64,000 nt of DNA from Paenibacillus sp. GSMTC-2017 (GTDB taxonomy: Bacteria > Bacillota > Bacilli > Paenibacillales > Paenibacillaceae): NCBI RefSeq assembly GCF_016019935.1, contig NZ_JAECMT010000003.1, positions 788,208-852,207 on the forward strand, in the 5' to 3' direction. The notes beneath the pieces were generated by a model. The model worked only from the letters and a program-made list of their open reading frames with translations. It was not told the DNA's origin and searched no databases. Positions 1 through 7,648 of the stretch are shown piece by piece. The number at the start of each line of letters is the position of its first letter. Within the stretch, counting starts at the first letter, position 1. The position numbers and the translations under genes were made by a program.

Positions 1-1731
1 GTGAAGCCTGGTCGAGACTACGATAATTTGTATACTTCAGCAGTATGCCGAGCAGAAGCAGATTGGTTAATCGGACTTAATATGACGAGAGCTCTTACTG
101 TTAAATATAACGCGCAATTAGCAGCTGGGCGAGTTCAAACGCCAACGTTGTCGATGCTAATGAATCGCGAAAGTGAGATTGGTGGGTTTCAATCGCAGCC
201 ATATTGGACTATTGGGGCTAATTTCAGTAGTTTTTCAGCAGTATGGCGTCAGAAGGATGGTCATGACGGGAGATTATGGAGTCGCGAAGAAGCGGATAAG
301 GCCGCGGCTAGAGCTAAAGCGGCTGGTACAGCTAAGGTGGAGCAACTCCGTACTTCGGAGCGGGCTGAGCCGCATCCAGAGGCGTATGATCTCACTGAGC
401 TGCAACGTGATGCTAATAAGCGTCTTGGTTTTTCTGCTAAGCAAACTTCGAACGTCTTGCAAAAGCTGTACGAACAGCACAAGCTGGTTACTTATCCGCG
501 AACGGACTCACGTCATTTGACGAGTGATATGGTTCCTACACTAAAAGGACGTCTTGAGAGTGTTGCTGTGGGGGCATATGCCCCGCTAGCTCGAAAGGTG
601 CTTCGTTCTGGGTTGCAAGTGACAAAGCGATTCGTAGACAATAGCAGAGTTACTGATCATCATGCCATTATTCCTACTGAGCAATATGTAAATTTAAACG
701 CGCTCACGAATGATGAAAGACGATTATATGATCTTATCGTTAGACGATTTATATCATTGTTTTATGGGCCATATCGCTACGATGAAACGAATGTCACACT
801 GCTAGCTGATGGGGAAAGGTTCTATACGAAGGGTAAGATCGAAAAGGATATCGGCTGGAGAGAGGTTTACCAGGGAAATAGCGGATCGCTTTATAATGAT
901 ACAGATGAAGCAGGCGAGGGAGATGCGGGCAATGCTGGGGCGGCTCGTCAGTCGGCACAGAAGCTGCCATCCCTTCAAATTGGTCAATTAATTCCTGTTA
1001 AGCAGACCGAGGTTAAGGAGCTTCGGACACTGCCGCCAGCTCGATATACGGAAGCAACGCTTTTGACACAAATGGAGAAGCATGGTCTGGGCACACCTGC
1101 TACTCGTGCGGACATTATAGAAAAACTTATAGCTACAGATACGATTGAGAGAATGCGAAATACACTCGCTCCAACAGGTAAAGGCAAGCAACTCATTGAG
1201 CTTGTCGTTGATGAGCTGCGAAGCCCTGAACTTACTGCACGTTGGGAGAGTGAGCTTGAGCGAATTGCGCAGGGCAAGGGAGATGCGGAGGCGTTCATGC
1301 GCAATATTCGTGAGCAGGCATCTAAGTGGGTCGCTGAGGTGAAAAGAGAAACAAAGGAATATAAACCACATAACCTTACAGGTTCTATTTGCCCGGATTG
1401 CAGTAAACCATTGCTCGAAGTGAAAGGGAAGCGGGGTAAGTCACTCGTATGCTCCGATCGGGAGTGTACATATCGAAGAGCTGCAGAACCTGTGTTGCTT
1501 AATAAGCGTTGTCCACAGTGTCATAAAAAGATGGAAATGCATACCGGCAAAGCCGGAAAGTATGCACAATGTAGACCTTGTAACGTTATCGAAATGTTAG
1601 GAGACAAGGACGGAGGTCGTATGAATCGCAGAGAACAGCAGAAGCTTGTACAACAATTTAGCGATAGTACACCGCTCGCAAATAGTTTAGCGGATAAGCT
1701 TAAGGCTGCTCTAGAGAAAAAATCTGATTAG
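1..1731 (+). CDS. topB: DNA topoisomerase III, 3' part (5' end outside window)
   Basis: Type IA topoisomerase that cuts one strand through a tyrosyl-DNA link and resolves catenanes. The window holds the last 576 residues. The family is usually about 700-730 long, so the N-terminal Toprim domain lies upstream and the in-frame GTG at base 1 is not the true start. The active-site block TYPRTDSRH is present, with the catalytic tyrosine at residue 165 of the visible part (bases 493-495). The conserved stretch with GRVQTPTLSML lies near residue 43. The C-terminus carries two zinc-ribbon-like Cys pairs beginning at residues 464 and 504, typical of Gram-positive topo III tails. The gene ends about 100 bp before a yheC/D-like gene. 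I am confident of the family; the split between topB and topA rests on tail architecture and overall similarity. Confidence 0.9.
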   Translation: MKPGRDYDNLYTSAVCRAEADWLIGLNMTRALTVKYNAQLAAGRVQTPTLSMLMNRESEIGGFQSQPYWTIGANFSSFSAVWRQKDGHDGRLWSREEADKAAARAKAAGTAKVEQLRTSERAEPHPEAYDLTELQRDANKRLGFSAKQTSNVLQKLYEQHKLVTYPRTDSRHLTSDMVPTLKGRLESVAVGAYAPLARKVLRSGLQVTKRFVDNSRVTDHHAIIPTEQYVNLNALTNDERRLYDLIVRRFISLFYGPYRYDETNVTLLADGERFYTKGKIEKDIGWREVYQGNSGSLYNDTDEAGEGDAGNAGAARQSAQKLPSLQIGQLIPVKQTEVKELRTLPPARYTEATLLTQMEKHGLGTPATRADIIEKLIATDTIERMRNTLAPTGKGKQLIELVVDELRSPELTARWESELERIAQGKGDAEAFMRNIREQASKWVAEVKRETKEYKPHNLTGSICPDCSKPLLEVKGKRGKSLVCSDRECTYRRAAEPVLLNKRCPQCHKKMEMHTGKAGKYAQCRPCNVIEMLGDKDGGRMNRREQQKLVQQFSDSTPLANSLADKLKAALEKKSD

Positions 1732-1829
1732 AAATAAATCATAAGCCTCATTATCGACATTCATCCAAGAAGGTTGGCCTTTTCCACCATATAATAAGGA
1801 TGAAGCGATGGTAAAGGAGTGCGGCTGAT

Positions 1830-2507
1830 TTGACCAATCATAATCATGATGGAAGACAACTTGCAAGCAAATGGGAGAAGACAGAGGCGCTACTTTCACA
1901 CCCGTCTCTTGTCCCTCACATTCCGCCCACTAGTCGATTTTCTGCTCCGCAACTGCGGAGTATGCTGGAGAGACACGGTACGGTCGTTATAAAGCCTGTC
2001 GTTGGATCAGGCGGCAAAGGTGTAATAAAAGTATCAAAGTCCGGAAATGGGTTCTCATACACGCATTATGAACGAACAGTATCCTATTCAAACTTTGATG
2101 GTCTAGTGATGGCATTGCTTCAGAAGATGGGGCAAAAGAGTTATTTGATTCAGAAAGGGATTTCACTTGCAACTGTGAACGGTCGACCGATTGATTACAG
2201 AGTAAAGTATGTGAAGTCTTTTAATCGCTGGGAATATCGCGCTTTGGTTGGACGAATCGCTAGATCGGGGTTATTTGTCACTAATCTTAGCCAAGGTGGC
2301 GATATGGTGCTGGCCGGACAAGGCATAAAAGCTTCGCTCGGACCCTCTTACGTCAAAGTGAAAAAGCGTGAGATGAGGGAGCTAACAGTAATTTCTACGA
2401 GAGTATTGGAACAGAGATTTCCTGGGATAGTCCAACTAGGTTTTGATTATGGAATTGATAGACAAGGGAAGATATGGATTTTTGAAGTAAATACCCGCCC
2501 ACATTGA
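1830..2507 (+). CDS. YheC/YheD-like ATP-grasp protein
   Basis: A 225-residue protein resembling the endospore coat-associated YheC/YheD family, which has an ATP-grasp fold. Visible features are a glycine-rich nucleotide loop (IKPVVGSGGKGVIKV, about residues 51-65), a central segment with YRVKYVKSFN, and a C-terminal metal-binding end, FEVNTRPH. Bacillus YheC and YheD are about twice as long, so this is a short single-domain version. The start is TTG at 1830: AAAGGAG at 1813-1819 gives good spacing and no in-frame ATG fits. An intrinsic terminator follows. The substrate is unknown; a spore coat role is inferred from the family only. Confidence 0.75.
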   Translation: MTNHNHDGRQLASKWEKTEALLSHPSLVPHIPPTSRFSAPQLRSMLERHGTVVIKPVVGSGGKGVIKVSKSGNGFSYTHYERTVSYSNFDGLVMALLQKMGQKSYLIQKGISLATVNGRPIDYRVKYVKSFNRWEYRALVGRIARSGLFVTNLSQGGDMVLAGQGIKASLGPSYVKVKKREMRELTVISTRVLEQRFPGIVQLGFDYGIDRQGKIWIFEVNTRPH

Positions 2508-2561
2508 GTTTTTGCTTTTTTTATCGTATTGTTCCTGTAAATCAAAACGATGTATAAATAA

Positions 2562-2606
2562 GAGGATCGTCTTATTAGGTTTAAGTAACCTGGGCGATCC
2601 TTTTTA
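2562..2606 (+). terminator. Intrinsic terminator after the yheC/D-like gene
   Basis: AGGATCG at 2563-2569 pairs with CGATCCT at 2595-2601, followed by a short T run. A smaller AGGTT/AACCT helix can form inside the loop. Confidence 0.75.
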
Positions 2607-2740
2607 CGTTCAGACCGTAATATGGACTTAAAATTAATGCCTTATTGCTCAGACAAGCTAGTTAACGACGTTAAAATATTCCATTAATAGGAAAGTGGAA
2701 TGCCATTAAAGTTTTTTATTGATTTTCCGCGATAAAAGGA

Positions 2741-2839
2741 TGTGGATAACCATATCCACATTATCCACGCCGTTTTTCCTAGTAATTCCAGATCTATTCA
2801 CATCCAATTAACAGAATATCCACATACTGATGTGCATAA
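2741..2839 (+). promoter_or_regulatory. DnaA-box cluster upstream of sda
   Basis: Two exact matches to the DnaA box consensus TTATNCACA occur on the minus strand: TGTGGATAA at 2741-2749 and TGTGCATAA at 2831-2839. Four one-mismatch boxes lie between them at 2752-2760, 2761-2769, 2794-2802 and 2816-2824. The cluster ends about 10 bp before the likely -35 of the sda promoter. In B. subtilis, DnaA is known to activate sda transcription through boxes at this position, so the layout supports the same checkpoint here. Confidence 0.85.
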
Positions 2840-2848
2840 CAGGGTCTG

Positions 2849-2878
2849 TTGTTTAGGTTCTACTTTGCATGATACACT
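2849..2878 (+). promoter_or_regulatory. Probable sigma-A promoter of sda
   Basis: TTGTTT at 2849-2854 and TACACT at 2873-2878 are separated by 18 bp, directly after the DnaA-box cluster. Both hexamers are imperfect, which would fit an activator-dependent promoter. Confidence 0.5.
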
Positions 2879-2918
2879 AAAAACTGTAAATAAGAGGCAT
2901 TTGGAAGGAGGGGGCATG

Positions 2919-3062
2919 ATGGATCATCTATCGGATGAACTTCTTGTTGATACCTATTATGCAGCTATAGAATTTAAGCTGGAACCGGATTTCATACGTA
3001 TGCTTGCAATTGAGTTGAAGCGTAGAAACGTCGATTTATCCGCTCAACGACACTCGGCTTAA
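2919..3062 (+). CDS. sda: Sda, checkpoint inhibitor of sporulation initiation
   Basis: A 47-residue protein matching the Sda family, a helical hairpin that binds sporulation histidine kinases (KinA, KinB) and blocks their autophosphorylation when replication is disturbed. The diagnostic LSDELLVDTYY segment starts at residue 4, followed by a second helix with DFIRMLAIELKRR. Bacillus Sda is 46 residues. A longer reading frame is open from 2742, but its first part overlaps the DnaA boxes and promoter and reads as noise. AAGGAGG at 2905-2911 fits ATG 2919 (an ATG at 2916 is too close). The 3' end overlaps a convergent zinc-ribbon gene by 27 bp. A KinB-like kinase in the same window (60056) is a plausible target. 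Confidence 0.9.
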   Translation: MDHLSDELLVDTYYAAIEFKLEPDFIRMLAIELKRRNVDLSAQRHSA

Positions 3063-3287
3063 ATAAACCTCCTTAGAGGTCTGACACTTCGAGCAATAGA
3101 TGATGTGACAGCATGTAGCCTCTGACTCCATCGTTTTCAACTGGCTTAATTGACCTTCCGCAATTTGTTCGTATGGCGCATATGGACTAGTATAATCCGA
3201 TAAACGACCACAATCCGTTACGTTACCTCCACAAGAGATACAGCAACCTTGATAGTCTTCAATTCCGTTGCACACTGGGCAAAACAT
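3036..3287 (-). CDS. Small zinc-ribbon-like protein, unknown function
   Basis: An 83-residue protein with four CxxC-type pairs: CPVC at residue 3, CISC at 16, the vicinal CC at 59-60, and CSKC at 66. This suggests one or two structural zinc sites. AGGAGGGTACCC sits just before the ATG, which supports a real gene. The 3' end overlaps sda by 27 bp on the opposite strand, so the two could produce overlapping antisense transcripts. I do not recognise a named family. Confidence 0.6.
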   Translation of the reverse strand: MFCPVCNGIEDYQGCCISCGGNVTDCGRLSDYTSPYAPYEQIAEGQLSQLKTMESEATCCHIIYCSKCQTSKEVYLSRVSLSG

Positions 3288-3392
3288 AAGGGTACCCTCC
3301 TCGGCGCGTATAGAACGAAATCAGTTCATCATTCCGCTTGGCCAAGCTTAGGATACCCTTATGAAATCATTTTATGAGAAAATGGCAGTCAG

Positions 3393-4394
3393 TTATAACT
3401 TCATGTTACTGCTATGACCTGGTGATAGTTTAGCACTTGGATCAACATATACTTTTGCATTATTGATTGCAGTTGGTGCTTCGCCGAACCCTACCGCAAT
3501 TAGCTTCAGCTTACCAGGATAAGTTGTAATATCGCCTGCGGCGAATATGCCAGCAATGTTCGTTTCCATACGTGTATCGACAACAATGGAGCCACCTTGG
3601 ATTTCAATACCCCACTCTGCAATTGGTCCTAATGAGGATACAAAGCCAAAGTTGACAATAACAGCATCAACCTCGATTTCTGTCACTTCTTGCGTCTTCA
3701 CATGAGACAATGTCACTTTTGTAATCTGCTCGTCTCCATGTAGAGCTGTAATTTCGGTTGGAGTTATCACTTTAACGCTTGAATTTAATAAGTTTTCTAC
3801 ACTATGTTCGTGCGCCCGAAACTTATCACGACGGTGAATAAGTGTAACGCTCTTAGCAATTGGCTCTAGCATGAGAGACCAGTCTACAGCAGAGTCGCCT
3901 CCACCACTTATAAGTACTCTCTGATCTTTAAAGCGTTGTAGATCACCTACAAAATAATGAAGATTTTTGCCTTCGAATCTTGAAGCTTCTGGAAGCTCTA
4001 GCCTGCGAGGCTCAAAAGCGCCCACACCGGCTGTGATGATGACGGCTTTTGCATAATGTGAAGACGTAGCTGTTTTTACTTCAAACAGTCTCTCGTCATG
4101 CTTAATAACATCAACTACTTTTTCCTCTAAACAAATCTCTGGTTTAAAGAGATCAATTTGTTCTTTCAGTCTATCCACTAATTCCTGTGCAGTCACTTTA
4201 GGGAAACCTGCAACGTCATATATATATTTCTCAGGATAGAGCGCAGCAAGCTGCCCTCCTAACTGTGGCATACTTTCGATAATTTTGACCGAAGCCTGAC
4301 GCATACCCCCGTAAAATGCAGCGAACATTCCAGCTGGTCCGCCACCGATAATAATAATATCGACTGTGTTTATGGATGGTTCAGTGTTTGACAA
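3393..4394 (-). CDS. Ferredoxin--NADP reductase, thioredoxin-reductase-like (YumC type)
   Basis: FAD- and NADPH-binding flavoenzyme that passes electrons between NADPH and ferredoxin or flavodoxin. The FAD Rossmann motif [17 protein letters not shown] is near the N-terminus and a second dinucleotide motif, [12 protein letters not shown], lies mid-protein. No CxxC redox pair is present, which separates it from true thioredoxin reductase. The C-terminal [20 protein letters not shown] block is typical. A longer frame opens at GTG 4424, but GGAGG lies inside it and points to TTG 4394, giving 333 residues, close to B. subtilis YumC. It is divergent from the NADH dehydrogenase gene, as yumC and yumB are neighbours in Bacillus. 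Confidence 0.88.
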   Translation of the reverse strand: MSNTEPSINTVDIIIIGGGPAGMFAAFYGGMRQASVKIIESMPQLGGQLAALYPEKYIYDVAGFPKVTAQELVDRLKEQIDLFKPEICLEEKVVDVIKHDERLFEVKTATSSHYAKAVIITAGVGAFEPRRLELPEASRFEGKNLHYFVGDLQRFKDQRVLISGGGDSAVDWSLMLEPIAKSVTLIHRRDKFRAHEHSVENLLNSSVKVITPTEITALHGDEQITKVTLSHVKTQEVTEIEVDAVIVNFGFVSSLGPIAEWGIEIQGGSIVVDTRMETNIAGIFAAGDITTYPGKLKLIAVGFGEAPTAINNAKVYVDPSAKLSPGHSSNMKL

Positions 4395-4678
4395 TGCTAG
4401 CACCTCCAAAGATTTAAAGTTCACCTAATCAATTATAAACTTTCAACTGCCAGGATGGAAATATATAAATATCACAATGTTCCAAAGTTTTTTGTATAAA
4501 TAACTATTGAACTTTTCGTGAAATGTCTGTAATATGTCTGATGTATGTAACAGTTAAATGCGGTTCGTCCAATTGGCGAAAGTTGTCGGAATAACAAAAT
4601 GATCACCAATTGTTTTTCGTCATAAAAGTGCAACGCTAAGAGCAAACTCTTACTAACATCATAATTTTGTGGATTTGA
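4395..4678. other. Divergent intergenic region without a gene
   Basis: AT-rich spacer between the divergent ferredoxin-NADP reductase and NADH dehydrogenase genes. I see no open frame with a ribosome binding site. The only strong elements are the Rex-type operator and hairpin listed next. Confidence 0.6.
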
Positions 4679-4696
4679 TTGTGTAATTTTTCACAA
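4679..4696 (+). promoter_or_regulatory. Rex-type operator upstream of ndh
   Basis: TTGTGTAATTTTTCACAA differs at one position from the Rex consensus TTGTGAA-N4-TTCACAA. Rex is the redox repressor that senses the NADH/NAD+ ratio, and ndh is a known Rex target in B. subtilis, where Rex and Ndh form a feedback loop. The site lies 86 bp before the start codon. Regulator identity is inferred from the motif and target. Confidence 0.75.
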
Positions 4697-4711
4697 TGTT
4701 TGTTAAGCGAA

Positions 4712-4736
4712 CTCGCCCTGTAAGCGAGGGATTTTT
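4712..4736 (+). terminator. Terminator-like hairpin in the ndh leader
   Basis: CTCGC at 4712-4716 pairs with GCGAG at 4724-4728, followed by GGA and six T. No plus-strand gene lies upstream for about 1.6 kb, so this is either an attenuator in the ndh leader or a chance hairpin. The stem is short. Confidence 0.35.
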
Positions 4737-4781
4737 TATATCGCCAATCAAAAGTAAATAAGGAATGGATGGGATTCTACG

Positions 4782-5975
4782 ATGAGCAACATACCAAAAA
4801 TTGTTATTCTTGGTGCGGGCTATGGCGGCGTACTTACGGCGCTTCGGTTACAAAAAGAACTAAATTATAACGAAGCTGACGTAACACTAGTCAACAAACA
4901 TGACTATCATTACATTACGACGCATCTTCATATGCCAGCTGCAGGTACTGACAACCCAGAAAATGCACGAGTTAGCATCTCTAAGCTGATTGATGAATTT
5001 AAAATTGATTTTGTGAAATCAACAGTTGTACAAATTCGCCCTCAAGACAAGAAAGTCATTCTTGAAGACGGAACATTGTCATACGACTATCTTGTAATTG
5101 GTCTTGGCGGGGAGCCGGAAACTTTCGGTATTCCAGGTCTAGCTGAACATGCGATGAACATTCGAAGCATCAACTCTGTTCGCCTAATCCGCGAGCATAT
5201 CGAATATCAATTCGCACGTTTCAAACGCGAGCCGCACCGTACAGATTATTTGACATTTATCGTTGGCGGCGCTGGTTTCACAGGTATTGAATTTATAGGT
5301 GAACTTGCTGATCGAATCCCTGAACTATGCAAGCAATTCGACGTAGATCCAACGTTAGTGAAAATCTACAACATCGAAGCAGCTCCAACTGCATTGCCAG
5401 GTTTTGATCCTGAGCTAGTTGAATACGGTATGGATGTATTGACTAAAAAAGGCGTGACATTCCGTATTGGAACTGCAATTAAAGAATGTTCACCAGAAGG
5501 TGTAATTGTAGGTGAAGGCGAAGAAATCAAGTCCGCAACTGTTATTTGGACTGGTGGTATTCGTGGTAACCGTTTGATTGAAGAAGCTGGCTTTGAAACG
5601 ATGCGCGGACGCGTTAAAGTTGATGAGTTCCTTCGTTGCCCAGGCAACGAAAACATTTATGTAGTTGGTGACAACTCATTAATGTTTAATGCTGAAGGTC
5701 GTCCATTCCCACCAACTGCACAAATTGCTATGCAACAAGGCGTTGTTTGTGCACATAACTTGGTTGCTTCGATTCGTAACCAACCACACAAAACATTTGT
5801 GTTCCAAAACAAAGGTACAGTTGCATCGCTTGGTAAAGGTGAAGCAATCGGTATCGCTTTCGGCAAAAAGTACAAAGGCCGTTTTGCAGCTTTCCTTAAA
5901 AAGCTGATTGATATTCGTTACCTGTTTATTATCGGTGGAATTCCTCTTGTTCTTAAAAAAGGGAAGTTCCTATAA
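4782..5975 (+). CDS. ndh: Type II NADH dehydrogenase (NDH-2)
   Basis: Membrane-associated flavoenzyme that oxidises NADH and reduces menaquinone without pumping protons. The FAD motif VILGAGYGGVLTALRL is at residues 8-23 and the NADH-binding motif IVGGAGFTGIEFIGEL near 160. The GIPGLAEHA loop, the VVGDNS block and a C-terminal amphipathic membrane anchor (IRYLFIIGGIPLVLKKGKFL) are typical of the YumB/Ndh group. The length, 397 residues, matches B. subtilis homologues. Its stop codon overlaps the start of the next gene by one base. Regulation by Rex is suggested by the operator at 4679. Confidence 0.92.
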   Translation: MSNIPKIVILGAGYGGVLTALRLQKELNYNEADVTLVNKHDYHYITTHLHMPAAGTDNPENARVSISKLIDEFKIDFVKSTVVQIRPQDKKVILEDGTLSYDYLVIGLGGEPETFGIPGLAEHAMNIRSINSVRLIREHIEYQFARFKREPHRTDYLTFIVGGAGFTGIEFIGELADRIPELCKQFDVDPTLVKIYNIEAAPTALPGFDPELVEYGMDVLTKKGVTFRIGTAIKECSPEGVIVGEGEEIKSATVIWTGGIRGNRLIEEAGFETMRGRVKVDEFLRCPGNENIYVVGDNSLMFNAEGRPFPPTAQIAMQQGVVCAHNLVASIRNQPHKTFVFQNKGTVASLGKGEAIGIAFGKKYKGRFAAFLKKLIDIRYLFIIGGIPLVLKKGKFL

Positions 5976-6235
5976 TGAGACATTGCAGCGTACAAGTCCG
6001 CGGCTTATTGACGAGAGATGAGCTTGATCGTTATAACGCCTTAATTGAGGTAGGTTCTTTTTTGGAATCCCAATCTCGTTATGACTTGGCCTATACGGTG
6101 CAGCAAGAAATTGACCGACTCATTCAACCAGCGATTGAAAGGTTGAAGGACAAGGGACGTGCTCGCGATAAAGCTACCCAAGAATATTTGGAAGCGAAGA
6201 AGCAGAGCGCTGAGGATAGCACCGAAGAGGAATAA
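5975..6235 (+). CDS. Conserved small protein coupled to ndh, unknown function
   Basis: An 86-residue hydrophilic protein with no signal peptide or membrane segment, predicted largely helical, with a charged C-terminal half ending in EDSTEEE. The TAATG overlap with the ndh stop codon means translation is probably coupled, so it is likely made with NDH-2. I do not recognise the family. A bidirectional terminator follows directly. Confidence 0.6.
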   Translation: MRHCSVQVRGLLTRDELDRYNALIEVGSFLESQSRYDLAYTVQQEIDRLIQPAIERLKDKGRARDKATQEYLEAKKQSAEDSTEEE

Positions 6236-6240
6236 ATAAA

Positions 6241-6290
6241 AAAGGGCCTTCACGTTAATCGGCATAACTGCTGATGTCGTGAAGGCCTTT
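6241..6290. terminator. Bidirectional terminator between the ndh operon and hemQ
   Basis: GGCCTTCACG and CGTGAAGGCC form a 10-bp stem flanked by an A run on the left and a T run on the right, so it can serve both convergent transcripts. Confidence 0.85.
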
Positions 6291-6332
6291 CATTATGTTA
6301 ATGTGTTTAATTTATTCGCATACGGTTGGGAA

Positions 6333-7079
6333 TTAAACAGACAAAAGTTCAGTAAACTTGTCTGCATCTAGGAAGTTACCGATATAGAAATCACCGAAGT
6401 CGCCGTATCTTGCGCTTACTTCATCAAAACGCATTTCATAAATTAACTTTTTGAATTGAAGCGCATCTTCTGCGAACAAAGTTACGCCCCATTCCCAGTT
6501 GTCGAAGCCGACAGAACCCGAAATGATCTGTTTTACTTTACCCGCATATTGGCGACCAATCATGCTGTGGCTGCGCATCATTTCACGACGAACATCCATT
6601 CCAAGCATGTACCAGTTGTCGTTGCCTTCACGGCGTTTGTTCATTGGATAGAAGCAAATATGTCTCCATTTTGGTAAGATTGGCTTCAATCTTGCAACGA
6701 TTTCTGGATTTTCCATAGGATCAGAACCTGGTTTAGCCATGTAGTTGCTCAGTTCAACAATACTTACATAGGAATGAACAGGATATGTAAAGCTAGCGAA
6801 AGTCGTTTTATTGAAAGCTGTTTCTAGTGCATTCAATTCTTCTAACGTTTCGCGAAGATGCATGAATACGAAGTCCGCTTTTTGCCCTACAATAGAATAA
6901 ACGGCAGTGCTACCAAGCTTCTCTTCTTCTAATTGTGACCATTGTCCAAGGAAAGTATGAAGCTCGTCCAAAGCGCGTGTGCGCTCGCTTTCATCGGCTA
7001 GGCGCCAAGCTGTCCAATCAATACTGCGGAAGTCATGAAGGGCATACCAGCCCTCTAATGTTTGTGCTGCTTCACTCAT
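6333..7079 (-). CDS. hemQ: Coproheme decarboxylase (HemQ/ChdC)
   Basis: Catalyses the last step of the coproporphyrin-dependent heme pathway of Gram-positive bacteria: peroxide-dependent decarboxylation of coproheme to heme b. The 248-residue chlorite-dismutase-fold protein shows CFYPMNKRR with Tyr144 and Lys148, Trp156 in the following NDNWYM, and RSHSMIGR with His171 as the heme ligand. These line up, offset by one, with Tyr145, Lys149, Trp157 and His172 of the Geobacillus enzyme. It is a monocistronic minus-strand gene whose product serves the heme-containing SdhC and perhaps the globin-coupled sensor in this window. Confidence 0.92.
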   Translation of the reverse strand: MSEAAQTLEGWYALHDFRSIDWTAWRLADESERTRALDELHTFLGQWSQLEEEKLGSTAVYSIVGQKADFVFMHLRETLEELNALETAFNKTTFASFTYPVHSYVSIVELSNYMAKPGSDPMENPEIVARLKPILPKWRHICFYPMNKRREGNDNWYMLGMDVRREMMRSHSMIGRQYAGKVKQIISGSVGFDNWEWGVTLFAEDALQFKKLIYEMRFDEVSARYGDFGDFYIGNFLDADKFTELLSV

Positions 7080-7181
7080 AGGGTATTGCTCCTTTCAAGT
7101 CCTTATAAAGGCTACTATTATTGTATCGTAATGGTTACAGGATGAGCAAATGACGGTCTTGTGACATTTGATTAGACCTAA

Positions 7182-7210
7182 TTGACTTAAGTAATGGCTT
7201 TCATTAAACT
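7182..7210 (+). promoter_or_regulatory. Probable sigma-A promoter of the yuiB-like gene
   Basis: TTGACT at 7182-7187 and TAAACT at 7205-7210 with a 17-bp spacer, 34 bp before the start codon. Confidence 0.5.
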
Positions 7211-7243
7211 AAATAACAGAGTAAGAAAGGGGTAATTTGGTCT

Positions 7244-7543
7244 ATGATTGAGGTTGTCCAAATCATTATAGCGACTGTGCTATTTTTCGTCATGATGTTC
7301 GGTATTGGGTTTATTCTCAATATGTTGCTCAAGACGACTTATTTTCCCATTATTTTGTTCGTAATTGTTATCGTTGTACTTGCAATCTGGTCTCCTTGGG
7401 AAGATGCGGCTAATCCGACTTTGGATAATATCGGAACTTACACATTAGTGTATTATATCCCAATAACAGGTGCACTTATCGGTGCATATGTCAGTGGCTG
7501 GGCTATCCAAGCGTTACGCAAAGGCGGCTACAAAATGTTTTAA
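7244..7543 (+). CDS. yuiB: YuiB-family membrane protein
   Basis: A 99-residue protein with two N-terminal hydrophobic segments (about residues 4-27 and 34-50) and a third near 70-90, ending in the basic tail LRKGGYKMF. In B. subtilis yuiB lies close to yumB and yumC, and the NDH-2 and ferredoxin-NADP reductase homologues are nearby here too, which supports the assignment. Function is unknown. It has its own promoter and terminator, so it is probably transcribed alone. Confidence 0.65.
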   Translation: MIEVVQIIIATVLFFVMMFGIGFILNMLLKTTYFPIILFVIVIVVLAIWSPWEDAANPTLDNIGTYTLVYYIPITGALIGAYVSGWAIQALRKGGYKMF

Positions 7544-7547
7544 TATG

Positions 7548-7573
7548 AAAATCCCTCATTCGGGGGATTTTTC
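7548..7573 (+). terminator. Terminator after the yuiB-like gene
   Basis: AAAATCCC and GGGGATTTTT form a compact hairpin with a T tail just after the stop codon. Confidence 0.75.
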
Positions 7574-7648
7574 TATTTTTCGACTCGCCATTATCCCTTA
7601 AATATATGTTAAAATGATAGAAAGAGAATAAGAGATGGGGGCGGTACG

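Noticed and set aside
2742..2918. N-terminal extension of the sda frame
   Set aside because: It runs through DnaA boxes and the promoter, has no ribosome binding site, and is not part of the Sda family length.
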